Source: an uncultured Olsenella sp.
Lineage (GTDB): Bacteria > Actinomycetota > Coriobacteriia > Coriobacteriales > Atopobiaceae
Length of the DNA: 47,815 nucleotides
Reading direction: 5' to 3'
NCBI GenBank assembly: GCA_959598545.1
Contig: CAUGFC010000001.1
Location: 1 to 47,815, forward strand
Shown here: positions 14,983 to 24,364 of the stretch, piece by piece
Position numbering within the stretch: position 1 is the stretch's first letter
Layout of the letters: each line of letters starts with the position of its first letter
Translations under genes and position numbers: made by a program
Notes under the pieces: generated by a model
The model's input: only the letters and a program-made list of their open reading frames with translations
The model's database searches: none
What the model was told of the DNA's origin: nothing

Positions 14983-17421
14983 ATGGGCAAGGACGCTGCC
15001 GAGAAGAACGGCAAGGCCGCGGTGAAGGCGGAGACGCACGCCAAGGAACCGAAGGCGAACAAGGCCGCGAAGGGCGAGAAGAGGGCCGAGCGGGCCCCCG
15101 AGCGCGACTTCTCCTACACGCAGAACCGCGAGATCAGCTGGCTGCGCTTCGACGACCGCATCCTCGACGAGGCCTACGACGAGAGCGTCCCCGTGTTCGA
15201 GCGCCTCAAGTTCTGCGAGATCGTGGAGTCCAACCTCGACGAGTGGTTCATGATCCGCGTGGGCGGCCTCTCCGACCTCGCCTCCCTCAAGAACCAGCCC
15301 AAGGACAACAAGTCGAACATGACGCCCGAGGAGCAGCTCGACGCCGTGTTCGAGGCCCTTCCCCCGCTGATCGAGCGCCACGAGAAGGGTCTTGCCCAGG
15401 TCGAGGCGGCGCTCGCCGAGCACGGGCTGGTGCGCGTCTCCCCCGCAGACTACACCGAGGCCGACCGCGCCGCCGTCCAGCGCCACTTCGACCGTCGCCT
15501 GGCGCCCATCATCTCCCCGCTCATCGTCGATCCGCGCCACCCCTTCCCGAACCTTCGGAACGGCCGCCTCTTCGTCGCGTGCTCGCTCGACGGCGCCGAG
15601 GAGACGGGGCTTCTCGGCATGATCGAGGTCCCCGCCGCCGAGGCGCGCGTCGTCGTGCTCCCCGCCTCTGCCAAGGCGTATCGCTACACCCTGCTCGAGG
15701 ACGTGCTGGAGACCTGCCTCGACCAGTGCTTCGGCGACTACGTCCCCAAGCGCTCCGTCGTGCTGCGGGTCACACGCAACGCCGACATCGACCCGGACGG
15801 CGAGGGCGTCGAGGAGGAGGAGGACTACCGCCAGCACATGAAGAAGGTCCTGAAGCTGCGACAGCGGTTGCAGCCGATCCGCCTCGAGATCCGCGGCAAG
15901 CTCGGCAAGAAGCTCGAGGACCTCATCGCCGCCGAGCTCTCCCTCGAGCCGCGCCGCATCTTCCACCTGGACCGCCCGATCGACCTCGGCTACGTCTACG
16001 GCCTCGAGTCGGCCATCCCCGACCACGAGCACACCTCCTGCGTGTATCGTCCCTTCGAGCCGCAGATCTCCCCTATGGTCGACCTCTCCCTCCCCATGCG
16101 CGGCCAAGTGGAGGACCACGACGTCCTGCTCACCTACCCCTACGAGTCCATGACCCCGCTTCTTCGCCTCGTGCGCGAGGCGTCCTCCGACGACGCGTGC
16201 ATCTCCATCAAGATCACGCTCTACCGCGTCGCAAAGAGCTCGCACCTTTGCGAGAGCCTCATCAGCGCCGCCGAGGCCGGCAAGGACGTGACCGTCCTCA
16301 TGGAGCTGCGCGCCCGCTTCGACGAGGCCAACAACATCGCCTGGGCCGAGCGGCTCGAGGACGCCGGCTGCACGGTGATCTACGGTTCCGAGGGCTTCAA
16401 GTGCCACTCCAAGATCTGCCAGATCACCTACCACGACCGTGACGGCATCAGCCGCATCACCTGCCTGGGAACCGGCAACTTCAACGAGAAGACCGCCACG
16501 CTCTACTCGGACTTCATGCTGCTCACGGCAGACGAGGGCATCGGCGCCGACGGCAACACCTTCTTCCGCAACCTCTCGCTCGGCAACCTCCGCGGCAGCT
16601 ACAAGCACCTCGGCGTGGCGCCGGTCGGCCTCAAGCCGCTCGTGATGCGCGGCCTCGACCGCGAGATCTCCCGCGCGCGCGAGGGCGCGCCCGCGAAGGT
16701 CTTCCTCAAGATGAACTCGCTCACCGACCGCGACGTCATCGACAAGATCTCCGAGGCCTGCGAGGCGGGCGTCGAGGTGGTCATGATCGTCCGCGGCATC
16801 TGCTGCATCAAGGCGGGCGTCCCCGGCAGGACCGACGGCCTCGTGGTGCGCCAGATCGCCGGCCGCTTCCTCGAGCACGCCCGCATCTACGCGTTCGGCG
16901 AGTACATGGACACGATCTACCTCTCGAGCGCCGACATGATGACGAGAAACACCGAGAGGCGCGTCGAGATCGCCTACCCCGTGCGCGACCCCGCGTGCTC
17001 CGAGATCGTTCGTCACTTCGTCGAGCTGCAGCTCTCTGACAACGTGAAGGCACGTCAGCTCACGGCCGAGGGGACCTGGGCGCGCGTGGACGCCGACGAG
17101 AACGCCCCGCGCATCGTCTGCCAGGAGGAGCTGCTCCGGGAGGCCTACGCGCGCGCCCGTGCCGCCGCCGATGAGCGCGCCGCCGCACAGAAGGCCGGGC
17201 GGATCCAGCCCGAGGCGTCCGCCGCCCCGGCGCTCGCCTCCGTCGATGAGGCGCCCGCGGAGTCCGCAGAGGGCCCGGGGGTCACCGAGTCGTCCGCACC
17301 CGTTGCCGAGCCCGTCGTCGTGGCACCGGCGACCAAGCCTGTCAGGCGGGGACGCCTCTCCCGCTCCCTCTCGCTCTTCGGCCAGGCATTCGGCACCCTC
17401 TTCGGCGGGGGTGACGAGTGA
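14983..17421 (+). CDS. ppk1: Polyphosphate kinase
   Basis: Reversibly polymerises ATP gamma-phosphate into polyphosphate. The 812-residue protein matches PPK1. After a Lys/Ala-rich N-terminal extension (about 1-40), the N domain begins at NREISWLRFDDRILDEA. The head domain and two phospholipase-D-like catalytic domains follow. FKCHSKIC holds the phospho-accepting histidine, followed by GTGNFNEKTA. A further Ala/Pro-rich tail (about 730-812) is atypical. ATG 14983 follows AGAGG; the open frame starts earlier at 14908 without a ribosome site. The stop overlaps the start of the next gene (GTGA). Confidence 0.94.
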   Translation: MGKDAAEKNGKAAVKAETHAKEPKANKAAKGEKRAERAPERDFSYTQNREISWLRFDDRILDEAYDESVPVFERLKFCEIVESNLDEWFMIRVGGLSDLASLKNQPKDNKSNMTPEEQLDAVFEALPPLIERHEKGLAQVEAALAEHGLVRVSPADYTEADRAAVQRHFDRRLAPIISPLIVDPRHPFPNLRNGRLFVACSLDGAEETGLLGMIEVPAAEARVVVLPASAKAYRYTLLEDVLETCLDQCFGDYVPKRSVVLRVTRNADIDPDGEGVEEEEDYRQHMKKVLKLRQRLQPIRLEIRGKLGKKLEDLIAAELSLEPRRIFHLDRPIDLGYVYGLESAIPDHEHTSCVYRPFEPQISPMVDLSLPMRGQVEDHDVLLTYPYESMTPLLRLVREASSDDACISIKITLYRVAKSSHLCESLISAAEAGKDVTVLMELRARFDEANNIAWAERLEDAGCTVIYGSEGFKCHSKICQITYHDRDGISRITCLGTGNFNEKTATLYSDFMLLTADEGIGADGNTFFRNLSLGNLRGSYKHLGVAPVGLKPLVMRGLDREISRAREGAPAKVFLKMNSLTDRDVIDKISEACEAGVEVVMIVRGICCIKAGVPGRTDGLVVRQIAGRFLEHARIYAFGEYMDTIYLSSADMMTRNTERRVEIAYPVRDPACSEIVRHFVELQLSDNVKARQLTAEGTWARVDADENAPRIVCQEELLREAYARARAAADERAAAQKAGRIQPEASAAPALASVDEAPAESAEGPGVTESSAPVAEPVVVAPATKPVRRGRLSRSLSLFGQAFGTLFGGGDE

Positions 17422-18752
17422 GCGGTTCGCCCGAGCTCGAACTGACCTGCGAGCGAATGACCTACGGGCCCGATGCCCTTGCACACGACCCAGACGGCCG
17501 CGCCGTGTTCGTCTCCGGCGCCGTGGCGGGAGATCGCGTCCGCGCTGTCGTCGACCGCGACGAGGGGCGCTGGGCGCACGCGGTCGCCGTCGAGCTGACC
17601 GAGGCCTCGCCCGAGCGCGTCGTCCCCCGCTGCCCCCATGCGGGCGCCTGCGGGGGCTGCCCTTGGGCGGCGCTCTCATACGAGGCCCAGGCACGCGCCA
17701 AGCGCGACGGCGTCGTCGACGCGCTCGCGCGCATCGGACACGTGGGCACCGAGCGAGCCGAGGCGCTCGTCGCATCGCTCGTCACCCCGGAAGACCCCTG
17801 GGGGTACCGCAACAAGGTCGAGCTCGCCGTCGCGCGCGACGCGCGCGGAAGGGTGACACTCGGCATGCACGGCCGCGGCGAGGGCGACGTCGTGCGGGTC
17901 AAGAGCTGCGCGCTGCTCGACAGGGCGCATTCCGGAGCCGTGAAGTCGGTCTCGGGCGCCCTCGGCTACCTCGCCGGAAGCCACGACCTCCAGCTCGAGC
18001 GCGTCGGGATTCGCATCTCGAGGCGCACGCGCGACCTCGAGGTGGCGCTCTGGACGAGGCCGGGGGCGTTCCCCCGCGCCCAGGTCGCCAAAGTGCTCGG
18101 CGACGCCCTGCGTCCGACGTCGGTCGTTCGCGTCATGCAGAAGGGGCCCGCCAAGGCCCGTCGCATCGCCGGCGTCGAGTGCCTCTCGGGTGCGGGCTCA
18201 TGGGGCGAGGTCGTGGGCAAGGAGTCGATGCGGGTGTCGGCGCCGTCCTTCTTCCAGGTAAACACCAGGGGCGCCGAGAAGCTCGTGGAGCTCGTCATGG
18301 AGGCGCTCGACCCGCAGGCCGACGAGGAGGCCATGGACCTCTACTGCGGGGCGGGCACCTTCACGCTCCCGCTCGCGCGCCGCGCGGGCTTCGTCTCCGC
18401 CGTCGAGTCGTATGGCCCGGCCGTGCGCGACCTGCGCCGCAACCTCGAGCGCGCGGGACTGGGCAACGTCGACGCAGTGGGGGGCGACGCCGGGCGCGAG
18501 TTCCCCGACACCGAAGCCGACGTCATCGTCGTCGACCCGCCGCGCGCCGGTCTCGCCGCGGACGTCGTCTCACGCCTCTCAGAGCAGCCCGCGCGTGCCA
18601 TCGCCTACGTGAGCTGCGATCCCGCCACGCTTGCCCGCGACCTGGCGCGCTTCGAGGAGGTCGGGGCCTTCAGGCCCGTCCGGGTCACGCCCGTGGACCT
18701 CTTCCCCCAGACCTACCACGTGGAGACGGTCACCCTGCTCGAGCGCGCGTGA
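17418..18752 (+). CDS. 23S rRNA (uracil-C5)-methyltransferase, RlmD/TrmA family
   Basis: SAM-dependent RNA m5U methyltransferase. Domain order in 444 residues: a TRAM-like beta domain (about 1-65), a cysteine cluster of RlmD type (CPHAGACGGCPW) likely holding an Fe-S cluster, and a C-terminal Rossmann methyltransferase with DLYCGAGTFTLPLARR, VDPPRAGL and VSCDPATLARDL (catalytic cysteine). Whether the target is U1939 of 23S rRNA or another site cannot be told. GTG overlaps the ppk stop by 4 bases, so translation is coupled. Confidence 0.9.
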   Translation: MSGSPELELTCERMTYGPDALAHDPDGRAVFVSGAVAGDRVRAVVDRDEGRWAHAVAVELTEASPERVVPRCPHAGACGGCPWAALSYEAQARAKRDGVVDALARIGHVGTERAEALVASLVTPEDPWGYRNKVELAVARDARGRVTLGMHGRGEGDVVRVKSCALLDRAHSGAVKSVSGALGYLAGSHDLQLERVGIRISRRTRDLEVALWTRPGAFPRAQVAKVLGDALRPTSVVRVMQKGPAKARRIAGVECLSGAGSWGEVVGKESMRVSAPSFFQVNTRGAEKLVELVMEALDPQADEEAMDLYCGAGTFTLPLARRAGFVSAVESYGPAVRDLRRNLERAGLGNVDAVGGDAGREFPDTEADVIVVDPPRAGLAADVVSRLSEQPARAIAYVSCDPATLARDLARFEEVGAFRPVRVTPVDLFPQTYHVETVTLLERA

Positions 18753-18772
18753 GCCCGGGGGGCGCGCCCGCG

Positions 18773-19747
18773 CTACAGGTCGCGGGCGGCCACGTACCCG
18801 TACGCAGACTCCGCCTGGCGGGCGCCGTCGGCTATCGCGCGCCCGAGCGCGCGCACGGCGAGCGCCCCGACCGCGTCGACCGGTGCGTCCACGGAGCCCG
18901 TGGCCATGACGAAGACCGTGTCCCCGTCGTTGGTGGTGTGCGTCGGCGTGATGGCGTGCGCGTAGGCGTCAGCCGCCATCTGCGCCACCTTGGTGGCCTG
19001 CGCCTTGGTGAGACGCGCGTTGGTGACCACGCACGAGATCGTGGTGTTGGCGCGCTCGAGCGGCATGCGGGCGACGCCGCCGAGGAGCGCCTCGACGCTG
19101 CTCCCCAGCGCGCCGCCCTTCTCGCGGACCCCCGCGATGACCTCGCCGGTGTCCGGGTCGCGCACGTCGCCGCAGGCGTTGACGGCGGCGACGGCGCCGC
19201 AGACGAGGTCGCCGGCACGCTCGACGTCCTCCCCGAGGCCCGACTTCATCGCCCGTTCGGGGCCAGAGAGCTTTCCGACCGTGCAGCCTGTCCCGGCACC
19301 CACGTTGCCGCGTGCGAGCGGACGGCCGGGGTCGTCCAGCGCGGCGGCGCAGGCGCCTCGGCCCTCCTCGGCCGTCGGACGCGCGTGGGCGTCACCACAG
19401 GCCAGGTCAAAAAGGCAGGCACCCGTGACGATGGGCACGCGGGCGACCCCCACGTCCAGGCCCACGCCGCGCCGCTCGAGCTCCTCCGCCACGCCGCAGG
19501 AGGCGGCAAGACCGAAGGCACTGCCTCCCGACAGCACGACCGCGTGCACCTCCTGCACGGTCTCCTCGGGCCGGAGCAGGTCCGTCTCGCGCGTCGCGGG
19601 CGCCCCGCCACGGACGTCGACCCCGCCCACGGCCCCCGAGGGGCAGAGGATGACGGTGCAGCCCGTGGCGCCCGCCTCGTCGGTGGCGTGGGCGGCGAAC
19701 ACGCCGGGGATCTGCGTGACGCTCTGGACGCTCTTCTCGCTAGGCAT
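18773..19747 (-). CDS. P1 (DmpA/NylC-like, family S58) peptidase
   Basis: An N-terminal-nucleophile hydrolase of the P1 family, which self-cleaves and acts on small peptides or amides. The 324-residue protein contains ITQIPGV-like opening strands, LSGGSAFGLAA, GNVGAGTGCTVGK and the late NDGDTVF motif near the processing site, all characteristic of the family. The substrate is unknown. ATG 19747 follows GGGAGGGG inside maf, overlapping the maf stop by 8 bases, so the pair is translationally coupled. It converges on the RlmD-like gene. Confidence 0.87.
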   Translation of the reverse strand: MPSEKSVQSVTQIPGVFAAHATDEAGATGCTVILCPSGAVGGVDVRGGAPATRETDLLRPEETVQEVHAVVLSGGSAFGLAASCGVAEELERRGVGLDVGVARVPIVTGACLFDLACGDAHARPTAEEGRGACAAALDDPGRPLARGNVGAGTGCTVGKLSGPERAMKSGLGEDVERAGDLVCGAVAAVNACGDVRDPDTGEVIAGVREKGGALGSSVEALLGGVARMPLERANTTISCVVTNARLTKAQATKVAQMAADAYAHAITPTHTTNDGDTVFVMATGSVDAPVDAVGALAVRALGRAIADGARQAESAYGYVAARDL

Positions 19748-20372
19748 GGGCCCCTCCCGTCCTGATCGACTGCGCCACGAGGTCGCGGCCGCCCCCGACG
19801 AGCTCGCCGAGCTCGCGGACGAGTCGAGCCACGGGCAGGCCGACGACGTTGCTGTAGTCGCCGCGCACCTCGCGCACCAGCAGCCTGCCGGTGCCCTGGA
19901 TGCCGTACGCGCCCGCCTTGTCGAGCGGCTCTCCGCAGGCGACGTAGGCGTCGACCTGCTCGTCGGTGAGCTCCCAGAACGTGACGTCGCTCGTCTCGAC
20001 GAAGCGCGCCTCGCGCTCGAGGGAGCCGTCGGGGGCGAGGAGCATCGCGCAGACGCCGGTCGAGACGTGATGGGTGCGGCCCGAGAGCTCGCGCAGCATC
20101 GCGGCGGCGTCGGCGGCGTCGGCGGGCTTGCCCAGTGCCTCGTCCCCCATCCAGACGATCGTGTCGGCGGCGACGAGCAGGCCGTCCGCGGGCGCATGTT
20201 CCAGCGCCGCGCGCACGGACTCGGCCTTCTCGGCGGCGAGGCGGCCCACGAGGTCCACGGGACCCTCGCCTTCCCGGCGCGTCTCGTCTATGTCGGCAGG
20301 GACGACCTCGAGCTCAAAGCCGGCGTCACCGAGGAGCTCCCGGCGCCGGGGCGACTGGGATGCGAGTATCAC
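19740..20372 (-). CDS. maf: Maf family nucleoside triphosphate pyrophosphatase
   Basis: Hydrolyses non-canonical nucleotides (typically dTTP/UTP or m7GTP) to monophosphates; historically linked to septum inhibition. The 210-residue protein starts with the signature MILASQSPRRRELL and has EKAESV, AADTIV and GEPLDKAGAYGIQG, the conserved Maf blocks. GTG start after GGAGGGAAGC. It lies downstream of the ferredoxin gene, with a terminator between them, and overlaps the P1 peptidase. Confidence 0.93.
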   Translation of the reverse strand: MILASQSPRRRELLGDAGFELEVVPADIDETRREGEGPVDLVGRLAAEKAESVRAALEHAPADGLLVAADTIVWMGDEALGKPADAADAAAMLRELSGRTHHVSTGVCAMLLAPDGSLEREARFVETSDVTFWELTDEQVDAYVACGEPLDKAGAYGIQGTGRLLVREVRGDYSNVVGLPVARLVRELGELVGGGRDLVAQSIRTGGAHA

Positions 20373-20390
20373 AGCTTCCCTCCAAAAGGA

Positions 20391-20417
20391 AAGCGGGGAC
20401 CGAAGCGGCCCCCGCTT
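20391..20417 (-). terminator. Terminator of the ferredoxin gene
   Basis: Stem AAGCGGGG (20391-20398) with CCCCGCTT (20410-20417). On the minus strand it is followed by TCCTTTT, giving a rho-independent terminator shape just before maf. Confidence 0.7.
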
Positions 20418-20441
20418 GACGTCACGTTGACGCGCGCCGAT

Positions 20442-20627
20442 CTACTCGACGACGATGGCGGAGACGGGGCAGTTGTCGGCAGCCTCCTGAGCGGCGTCCT
20501 CGGCGTCCTCGGGCACGTCCTCCTCGATGGCGACGGCGACACCGTCGTCGGAGATGGAGAAGACGTCAGGGCAGGTGCCCTCGCACAGACCGCAGCCGAT
20601 GCACTCCTCGTTGACAGTAGCCTTCAT
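20442..20627 (-). CDS. Small [4Fe-4S] ferredoxin
   Basis: A 61-residue soluble electron carrier. CIGCGLC near residue 10, then TCP, and a distal NCPVSAI supply the cluster cysteines, the pattern of single-cluster ferredoxins in anaerobes. The rest is very acidic, as expected for an electron-transfer surface. ATG 20627 follows GAGAGAGG. An open frame continues upstream to 20738 without family similarity. It probably serves fermentative redox enzymes, but no partner is adjacent. Confidence 0.92.
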   Translation of the reverse strand: MKATVNEECIGCGLCEGTCPDVFSISDDGVAVAIEEDVPEDAEDAAQEAADNCPVSAIVVE

Positions 20628-20799
20628 GTGTGAATCCTCTCTCTTGCCCGGACCCCCTGCCCGGGTTACCACCTTTTTGTACACGTTTCGACGTCCGTGC
20701 GCAACCGTTTCTTGCGTGCGGCAGAAATAGCCCGTCAACGGCCATGAGCTGCCGTTTATTCCTAGCGTCTCGGTGGGTTTTGCCGGGGGCGCGGGCGTC

Positions 20800-21834
20800 C
20801 TAGTTGAACTTCACGAGCTTCTGGGCCGCACGGTATCCGGCCAGCGTGAGCGCGCGGCCGAGCGTGCCGGGGAGGTTGGTCGCGAGCCCCACGACACCGT
20901 GGCGGGCGCGGCGGTACATGCGGCGGTCGTAGGCCCTGAGCTCGTCCCAGAGCTTCTGGAGCTCGTCCATCGCATCCGGGCGGTCGCTCTTCTTGGAGAA
21001 GACCGAGCAGATGGCCATGATAATCGTGAAGTAGTTCATCATGTAGCTGCGCAGCTTTGCAGAGGAGACCTCGTCGTAGACGTGGTAGGCGTGCATCATG
21101 ACGCGCGCGACGCGCCAGTAGTGGTCCACGCGGCTCGTGAGGACCTTGTCGTTGACGGACTGGTCCTCGCGGCCGATGAAGTAGCGGTAGACGTCCACGT
21201 CGAGGTAGTAGATGCTGCGACACGCCGGGAAGGGCACGTAGGCGTAGATGTTGTCGACGTAGAAGGTGTGGGGCGGCATCTCGAGCCCCACCTCGCGCAG
21301 CACGTCGACGCGGTAGGTCAGCGCGTGCATGAGCAGGTACTGCCACATCATGAAGTGGCCCATGTCGTTCCAGGTGAAGATGCGCCCGACCGGCAGCACG
21401 CGACGGTAGTCGACCTTGTTCTGCGTATCGTCTTCGACGTGCTCGTAGACGTAGTTGGTGATCACGAGGTCGACGTGCTCCCCCAGCTCCTCGAAGCGGC
21501 GAAGCTGGTCGAGAAGGGCCCGCACGGCATCGGCGTCCACCCAGTCGTCCGAGTCGATGTTCTTGAAGTAGGTGCCGCTCGCGTTCTTCACGGCCTGCAT
21601 GACCGCGGCGCCGTGCCCGCCGTTCTCCTGGTGGACCGCCTTGATGATGCCCGGGTGACGCTCGGCCCAGGCGTCGGCGCGCTGGGGCGTGTCGTCCTTG
21701 GTCGAACCGTCGTCGACGATGATAATCTCGACGTCCTCCGCGTACCCGGTGCCCTCCAGGATGGACTCGATGCAGTGGTCCATGTAGGCGGACGAGTTGT
21801 AGCACGGGATGCCGAACGTGATGGTCTTCTTCAT
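20800..21834 (-). CDS. Family 2 glycosyltransferase
   Basis: A GT-A fold glycosyltransferase for cell-surface polysaccharide. The 344-residue protein starts MKKTITFGIPCYNSS and has IIIVDDGSTKDDT and the metal-binding DSDDWVDAD, the usual GT2 elements. The long C-terminal part is rich in Tyr and Met with basic ends and may sit on the membrane. ATG 21834 follows AAGGACAGG. It lies 36 bp downstream of UDP-galactopyranose mutase in one operon, so the donor may be UDP-galactofuranose. That is an inference from context. Confidence 0.9.
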   Translation of the reverse strand: MKKTITFGIPCYNSSAYMDHCIESILEGTGYAEDVEIIIVDDGSTKDDTPQRADAWAERHPGIIKAVHQENGGHGAAVMQAVKNASGTYFKNIDSDDWVDADAVRALLDQLRRFEELGEHVDLVITNYVYEHVEDDTQNKVDYRRVLPVGRIFTWNDMGHFMMWQYLLMHALTYRVDVLREVGLEMPPHTFYVDNIYAYVPFPACRSIYYLDVDVYRYFIGREDQSVNDKVLTSRVDHYWRVARVMMHAYHVYDEVSSAKLRSYMMNYFTIIMAICSVFSKKSDRPDAMDELQKLWDELRAYDRRMYRRARHGVVGLATNLPGTLGRALTLAGYRAAQKLVKFN

Positions 21835-21870
21835 GCCTGTCCTTCTCGCGGGCGCGGTCAAGCGCCCTTG

Positions 21871-23073
21871 CTAGCTGTGCTGGGCGATGATCTCGTCGGA
21901 GAGGTCGAGCGCGGAGGCGACGACGCCGTCCATGTCGTAGTAGCGGTACTCGGCGAGGCGGCCGACGCAGTGGAAGTTGACGAGGTCGTCGACGCGCGAC
22001 CGATAGCGGCGGTAGAGCTCGAGGTTCTCGTCCTCAAGAATCGCGTAGTAGGGGGTGTCGCCGCTCAGCGGGACGTAGTCGCGGGAGTACTCGCGCATGA
22101 TGGTGGTCCTGCCGGGAGCCTCCTGGCCAGTCATGTTCTTGAACTCGGTGATGCGGGTGAAGGCCTCGCTCGTGGTGTAGTTCACGGTGCCGACGGGCTG
22201 GAAGCGGTCCTGCGGCAGCGTCTCGAAGACCATGTCCAGCGTGCGGTACGGGAGCGCACCGAGGTCGAGGTCGAAGAGCTCGTCGAGCGGGCCGGTGTAG
22301 ATGACCTCGCCGCCGTAGGGCTGCCCGCAGACGGAGACGCTCGTCTCCCCCACCGTGAGCAGCTCCCTGGCGTCCACGCCGAGAAAAACGTCGATGCAGT
22401 CATGGTCGAGCATGTGCTCGAAGAGCGAGGTGTAGCCCTCGGCCGGCATGCCCTGGTGGGGCGCCTGGGGAAAGTAGCGGTCGTCGTCGCCCACGAACAC
22501 GGGAACGCGCCCGGTGATCGACGGGTCGATCTGGTCGGGGGTCTGTCCCCACTGCTTCATCGTGTAGTGGAGGAAGACGTTCTCGTAGACGTAGTCGGCG
22601 ACCTCCGCGAGCTCGGGGTCGTTCTTCTCGCGGAGCTCCATGATGGGGACCTTGCGGTTCTCGCCGAAGGTCTCGACGAGCTTGCGGTAGAGGCGCTCGC
22701 CGCGCTCCTCGCCGAAGGCGAGCAGCAGGGACCGGTGGTTGAAGGGGACCGGCATGAGCGTTCCGTGGATGTTGGCGAGGACCTTGTGCTGGTAGTCCGC
22801 CCACTCGGTGAAGCGGGAGAGGAACTCGTGGACCCGGTCGCTGGTGGTGTGGTAGATGTGCGGGCCGTACTTGTGTATGAGGATGCCGGCCTCGTCCTCG
22901 TAGTCGTAGGCGTTACCGGCGATGTGATCGCGACGCTCAAGCACGCAGACCTTGAAGCCGCAGGACTCCGCCAGGCGCCGCGCGCACGTCGCGCCCGCAT
23001 AGCCGGCGCCGACGACGAGGGCGTCGTAGGAGCCCGCGTTGAAGCCGGCCGGAAGACCCGTGATGACAGCCAT
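21871..23073 (-). CDS. glf: UDP-galactopyranose mutase
   Basis: A flavoenzyme interconverting UDP-galactopyranose and UDP-galactofuranose, the precursor of galactofuranose in surface glycans. The 400-residue protein has the FAD dinucleotide fold VVGAGYAGATCARRLAE near residue 20, RRDHIAGNAYD, KYGPHIYHT and the late RLAEYRYYDMD, all family hallmarks. ATG 23073 is 6 bases from AGAGAGG; another ATG two codons earlier is too close to it. It is transcribed with the downstream glycosyltransferase. Confidence 0.95.
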   Translation of the reverse strand: MAVITGLPAGFNAGSYDALVVGAGYAGATCARRLAESCGFKVCVLERRDHIAGNAYDYEDEAGILIHKYGPHIYHTTSDRVHEFLSRFTEWADYQHKVLANIHGTLMPVPFNHRSLLLAFGEERGERLYRKLVETFGENRKVPIMELREKNDPELAEVADYVYENVFLHYTMKQWGQTPDQIDPSITGRVPVFVGDDDRYFPQAPHQGMPAEGYTSLFEHMLDHDCIDVFLGVDARELLTVGETSVSVCGQPYGGEVIYTGPLDELFDLDLGALPYRTLDMVFETLPQDRFQPVGTVNYTTSEAFTRITEFKNMTGQEAPGRTTIMREYSRDYVPLSGDTPYYAILEDENLELYRRYRSRVDDLVNFHCVGRLAEYRYYDMDGVVASALDLSDEIIAQHS

Positions 23074-23141
23074 GGACATCCTCTCTGAGCAGATGGGGCG
23101 AAGTCGCGCACAACTCGTGCGCTCGCCCATTCGTCTGCACG

Positions 23142-23147
23142 ATTCTA
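23142..23147 (-). promoter_or_regulatory. Candidate -10 box for glf operon
   Basis: Minus-strand TAGAAT, about 69 bases before the glf ATG. It lies in the divergent spacer with pta. Confidence 0.4.
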
Positions 23148-23159
23148 TCACCTCGCCCC

Positions 23160-23165
23160 TATAAT
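23160..23165 (+). promoter_or_regulatory. -10 box for pta
   Basis: A perfect TATAAT in the divergent glf-pta spacer, about 95 bases upstream of the pta ATG. No strong -35 is evident. The resulting leader is about 85-90 bases. Confidence 0.5.
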
Positions 23166-23260
23166 GGACCCGAGCGAGCGCCCCTGCCCCACCTGCACAC
23201 AATCGCATGCAGCAGGATGACGCGCGCGCGAGGACAAACGGCGTCAGTGAAGGAGTTTCG

Positions 23261-24259
23261 ATGAGCGATTTTCTCGCACGCATGAAGGCCGCGGCCAAGG
23301 CCTACAAGAAGACGATCGTCCTGCCCGAGGGCGAGGATCCGCGCACCATCGAGGCCGCGCGCAAGGTCGTGGCCGAGGACCTGGCCAACCTCGTCATCCT
23401 GGGTGACCCTGCCCAGATCGACGTCGAGGGCGTCACCGTCATCGACCCGACCTCCCCCACCGCGCCCAAGCACGAGGCCTATGCCCAGAAGTTCGCCGAG
23501 CTCCGCGCCAAGAAGGGCGTCACCATCGAGCAGGCCCGCGCCCAGATGATGGACGCCACCTACTACGGCACCATGATGGTCAAGATGGGCGACGCCGACG
23601 GCCTGGTCTCCGGCGCCTGCCACTCCACCGCCAATACGCTGCGCCCCGCGCTGCAGATCCTCAAGACCGCCCCGGGCACCAAGCTCGTCTCCGCCTTCAT
23701 GGTCATGTGCACCAAGACCCCCGAGTTCGGCGCCGACGGCACGCTCGTCTTCGCCGACTGCGGCCTCAACATCGACCCGACCTCCGACGAGCTCTCCGAG
23801 ATCGCCATCGCCTCCGCCAACTCCTTCGCCACCTTCATGGATGACGTGGAGCCGCGCGTGGCCATGCTCTCCTACTCCACGATGGGCTCGGCCGGCGGCG
23901 ACACCGCCAAGAAGGTCCAGGAGGCCACGGCCTTCGCCAAGGAGAAGGCCCCCGAGCTCGCCATCGACGGCGACCTGCAGCTCGACGCCGCCATCGTCCC
24001 CGAGGTCGCGGCCCTCAAGGCGCCCGACAGCAAGGTGGCCGGCCACGCCAACGTCCTCGTCTTCCCCAACCTCGAGACCGGCAACATCGGCTACAAGCTT
24101 GTCCAGCGCTTCGGCAACGCCGAGGCGTACGGCCCCATCCTGCAGGGCATCGCCAAGCCGGTGAACGACCTCTCCCGCGGCTGCGTCGCCGACGACATCG
24201 TGGGCGTCGTCGCCATCACCGCCGTCCAGGCCCAGATGGCTGAGATGCACGAGGAGTAG
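23261..24259 (+). CDS. pta: Phosphate acetyltransferase
   Basis: Converts acetyl-CoA and phosphate to acetyl phosphate, which AckA turns into acetate and ATP. The 332-residue protein is the short single-domain form: LPEGEDPRTIEAARKV at the N-terminus, SGACHSTANTLRPALQ, YSTMGSAGGD and the C-terminal KPVNDLSRGC. ATG 23261 follows AAGGAG by 5 bases. Its usual partner ackA is about 8 kb away on the other strand rather than adjacent. A strong terminator follows. Confidence 0.95.
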   Translation: MSDFLARMKAAAKAYKKTIVLPEGEDPRTIEAARKVVAEDLANLVILGDPAQIDVEGVTVIDPTSPTAPKHEAYAQKFAELRAKKGVTIEQARAQMMDATYYGTMMVKMGDADGLVSGACHSTANTLRPALQILKTAPGTKLVSAFMVMCTKTPEFGADGTLVFADCGLNIDPTSDELSEIAIASANSFATFMDDVEPRVAMLSYSTMGSAGGDTAKKVQEATAFAKEKAPELAIDGDLQLDAAIVPEVAALKAPDSKVAGHANVLVFPNLETGNIGYKLVQRFGNAEAYGPILQGIAKPVNDLSRGCVADDIVGVVAITAVQAQMAEMHEE

Positions 24260-24319
24260 GTGTGATGCTCGTCGCCCGCTACCCTGAGCTGCTCGGCTAG
24301 GGATATCGACAAGGACTTC

Positions 24320-24353
24320 AAGACGGCCCGGCAACTCTTTGTCGGGCCGTCTT
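24320..24353. terminator. Bidirectional terminator between pta and the VapC remnant
   Basis: Stem AAGACGGCCCG (24320-24330) with CGGGCCGTCTT (24343-24353). It extends inward by three more pairs around a 6-base loop. It serves the convergent pta (plus) and PIN-remnant (minus) genes. Confidence 0.8.
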
Positions 24354-24364
24354 CCTGTGCGAAG

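Noticed and set aside
14833..17775. A 980-residue open frame opposite ppk
   Set aside because: It is the antisense shadow of ppk in GC-rich DNA. It is rich in Arg, Ala, Gly, Val, Asp, shows no family signature, and ppk is unambiguous.
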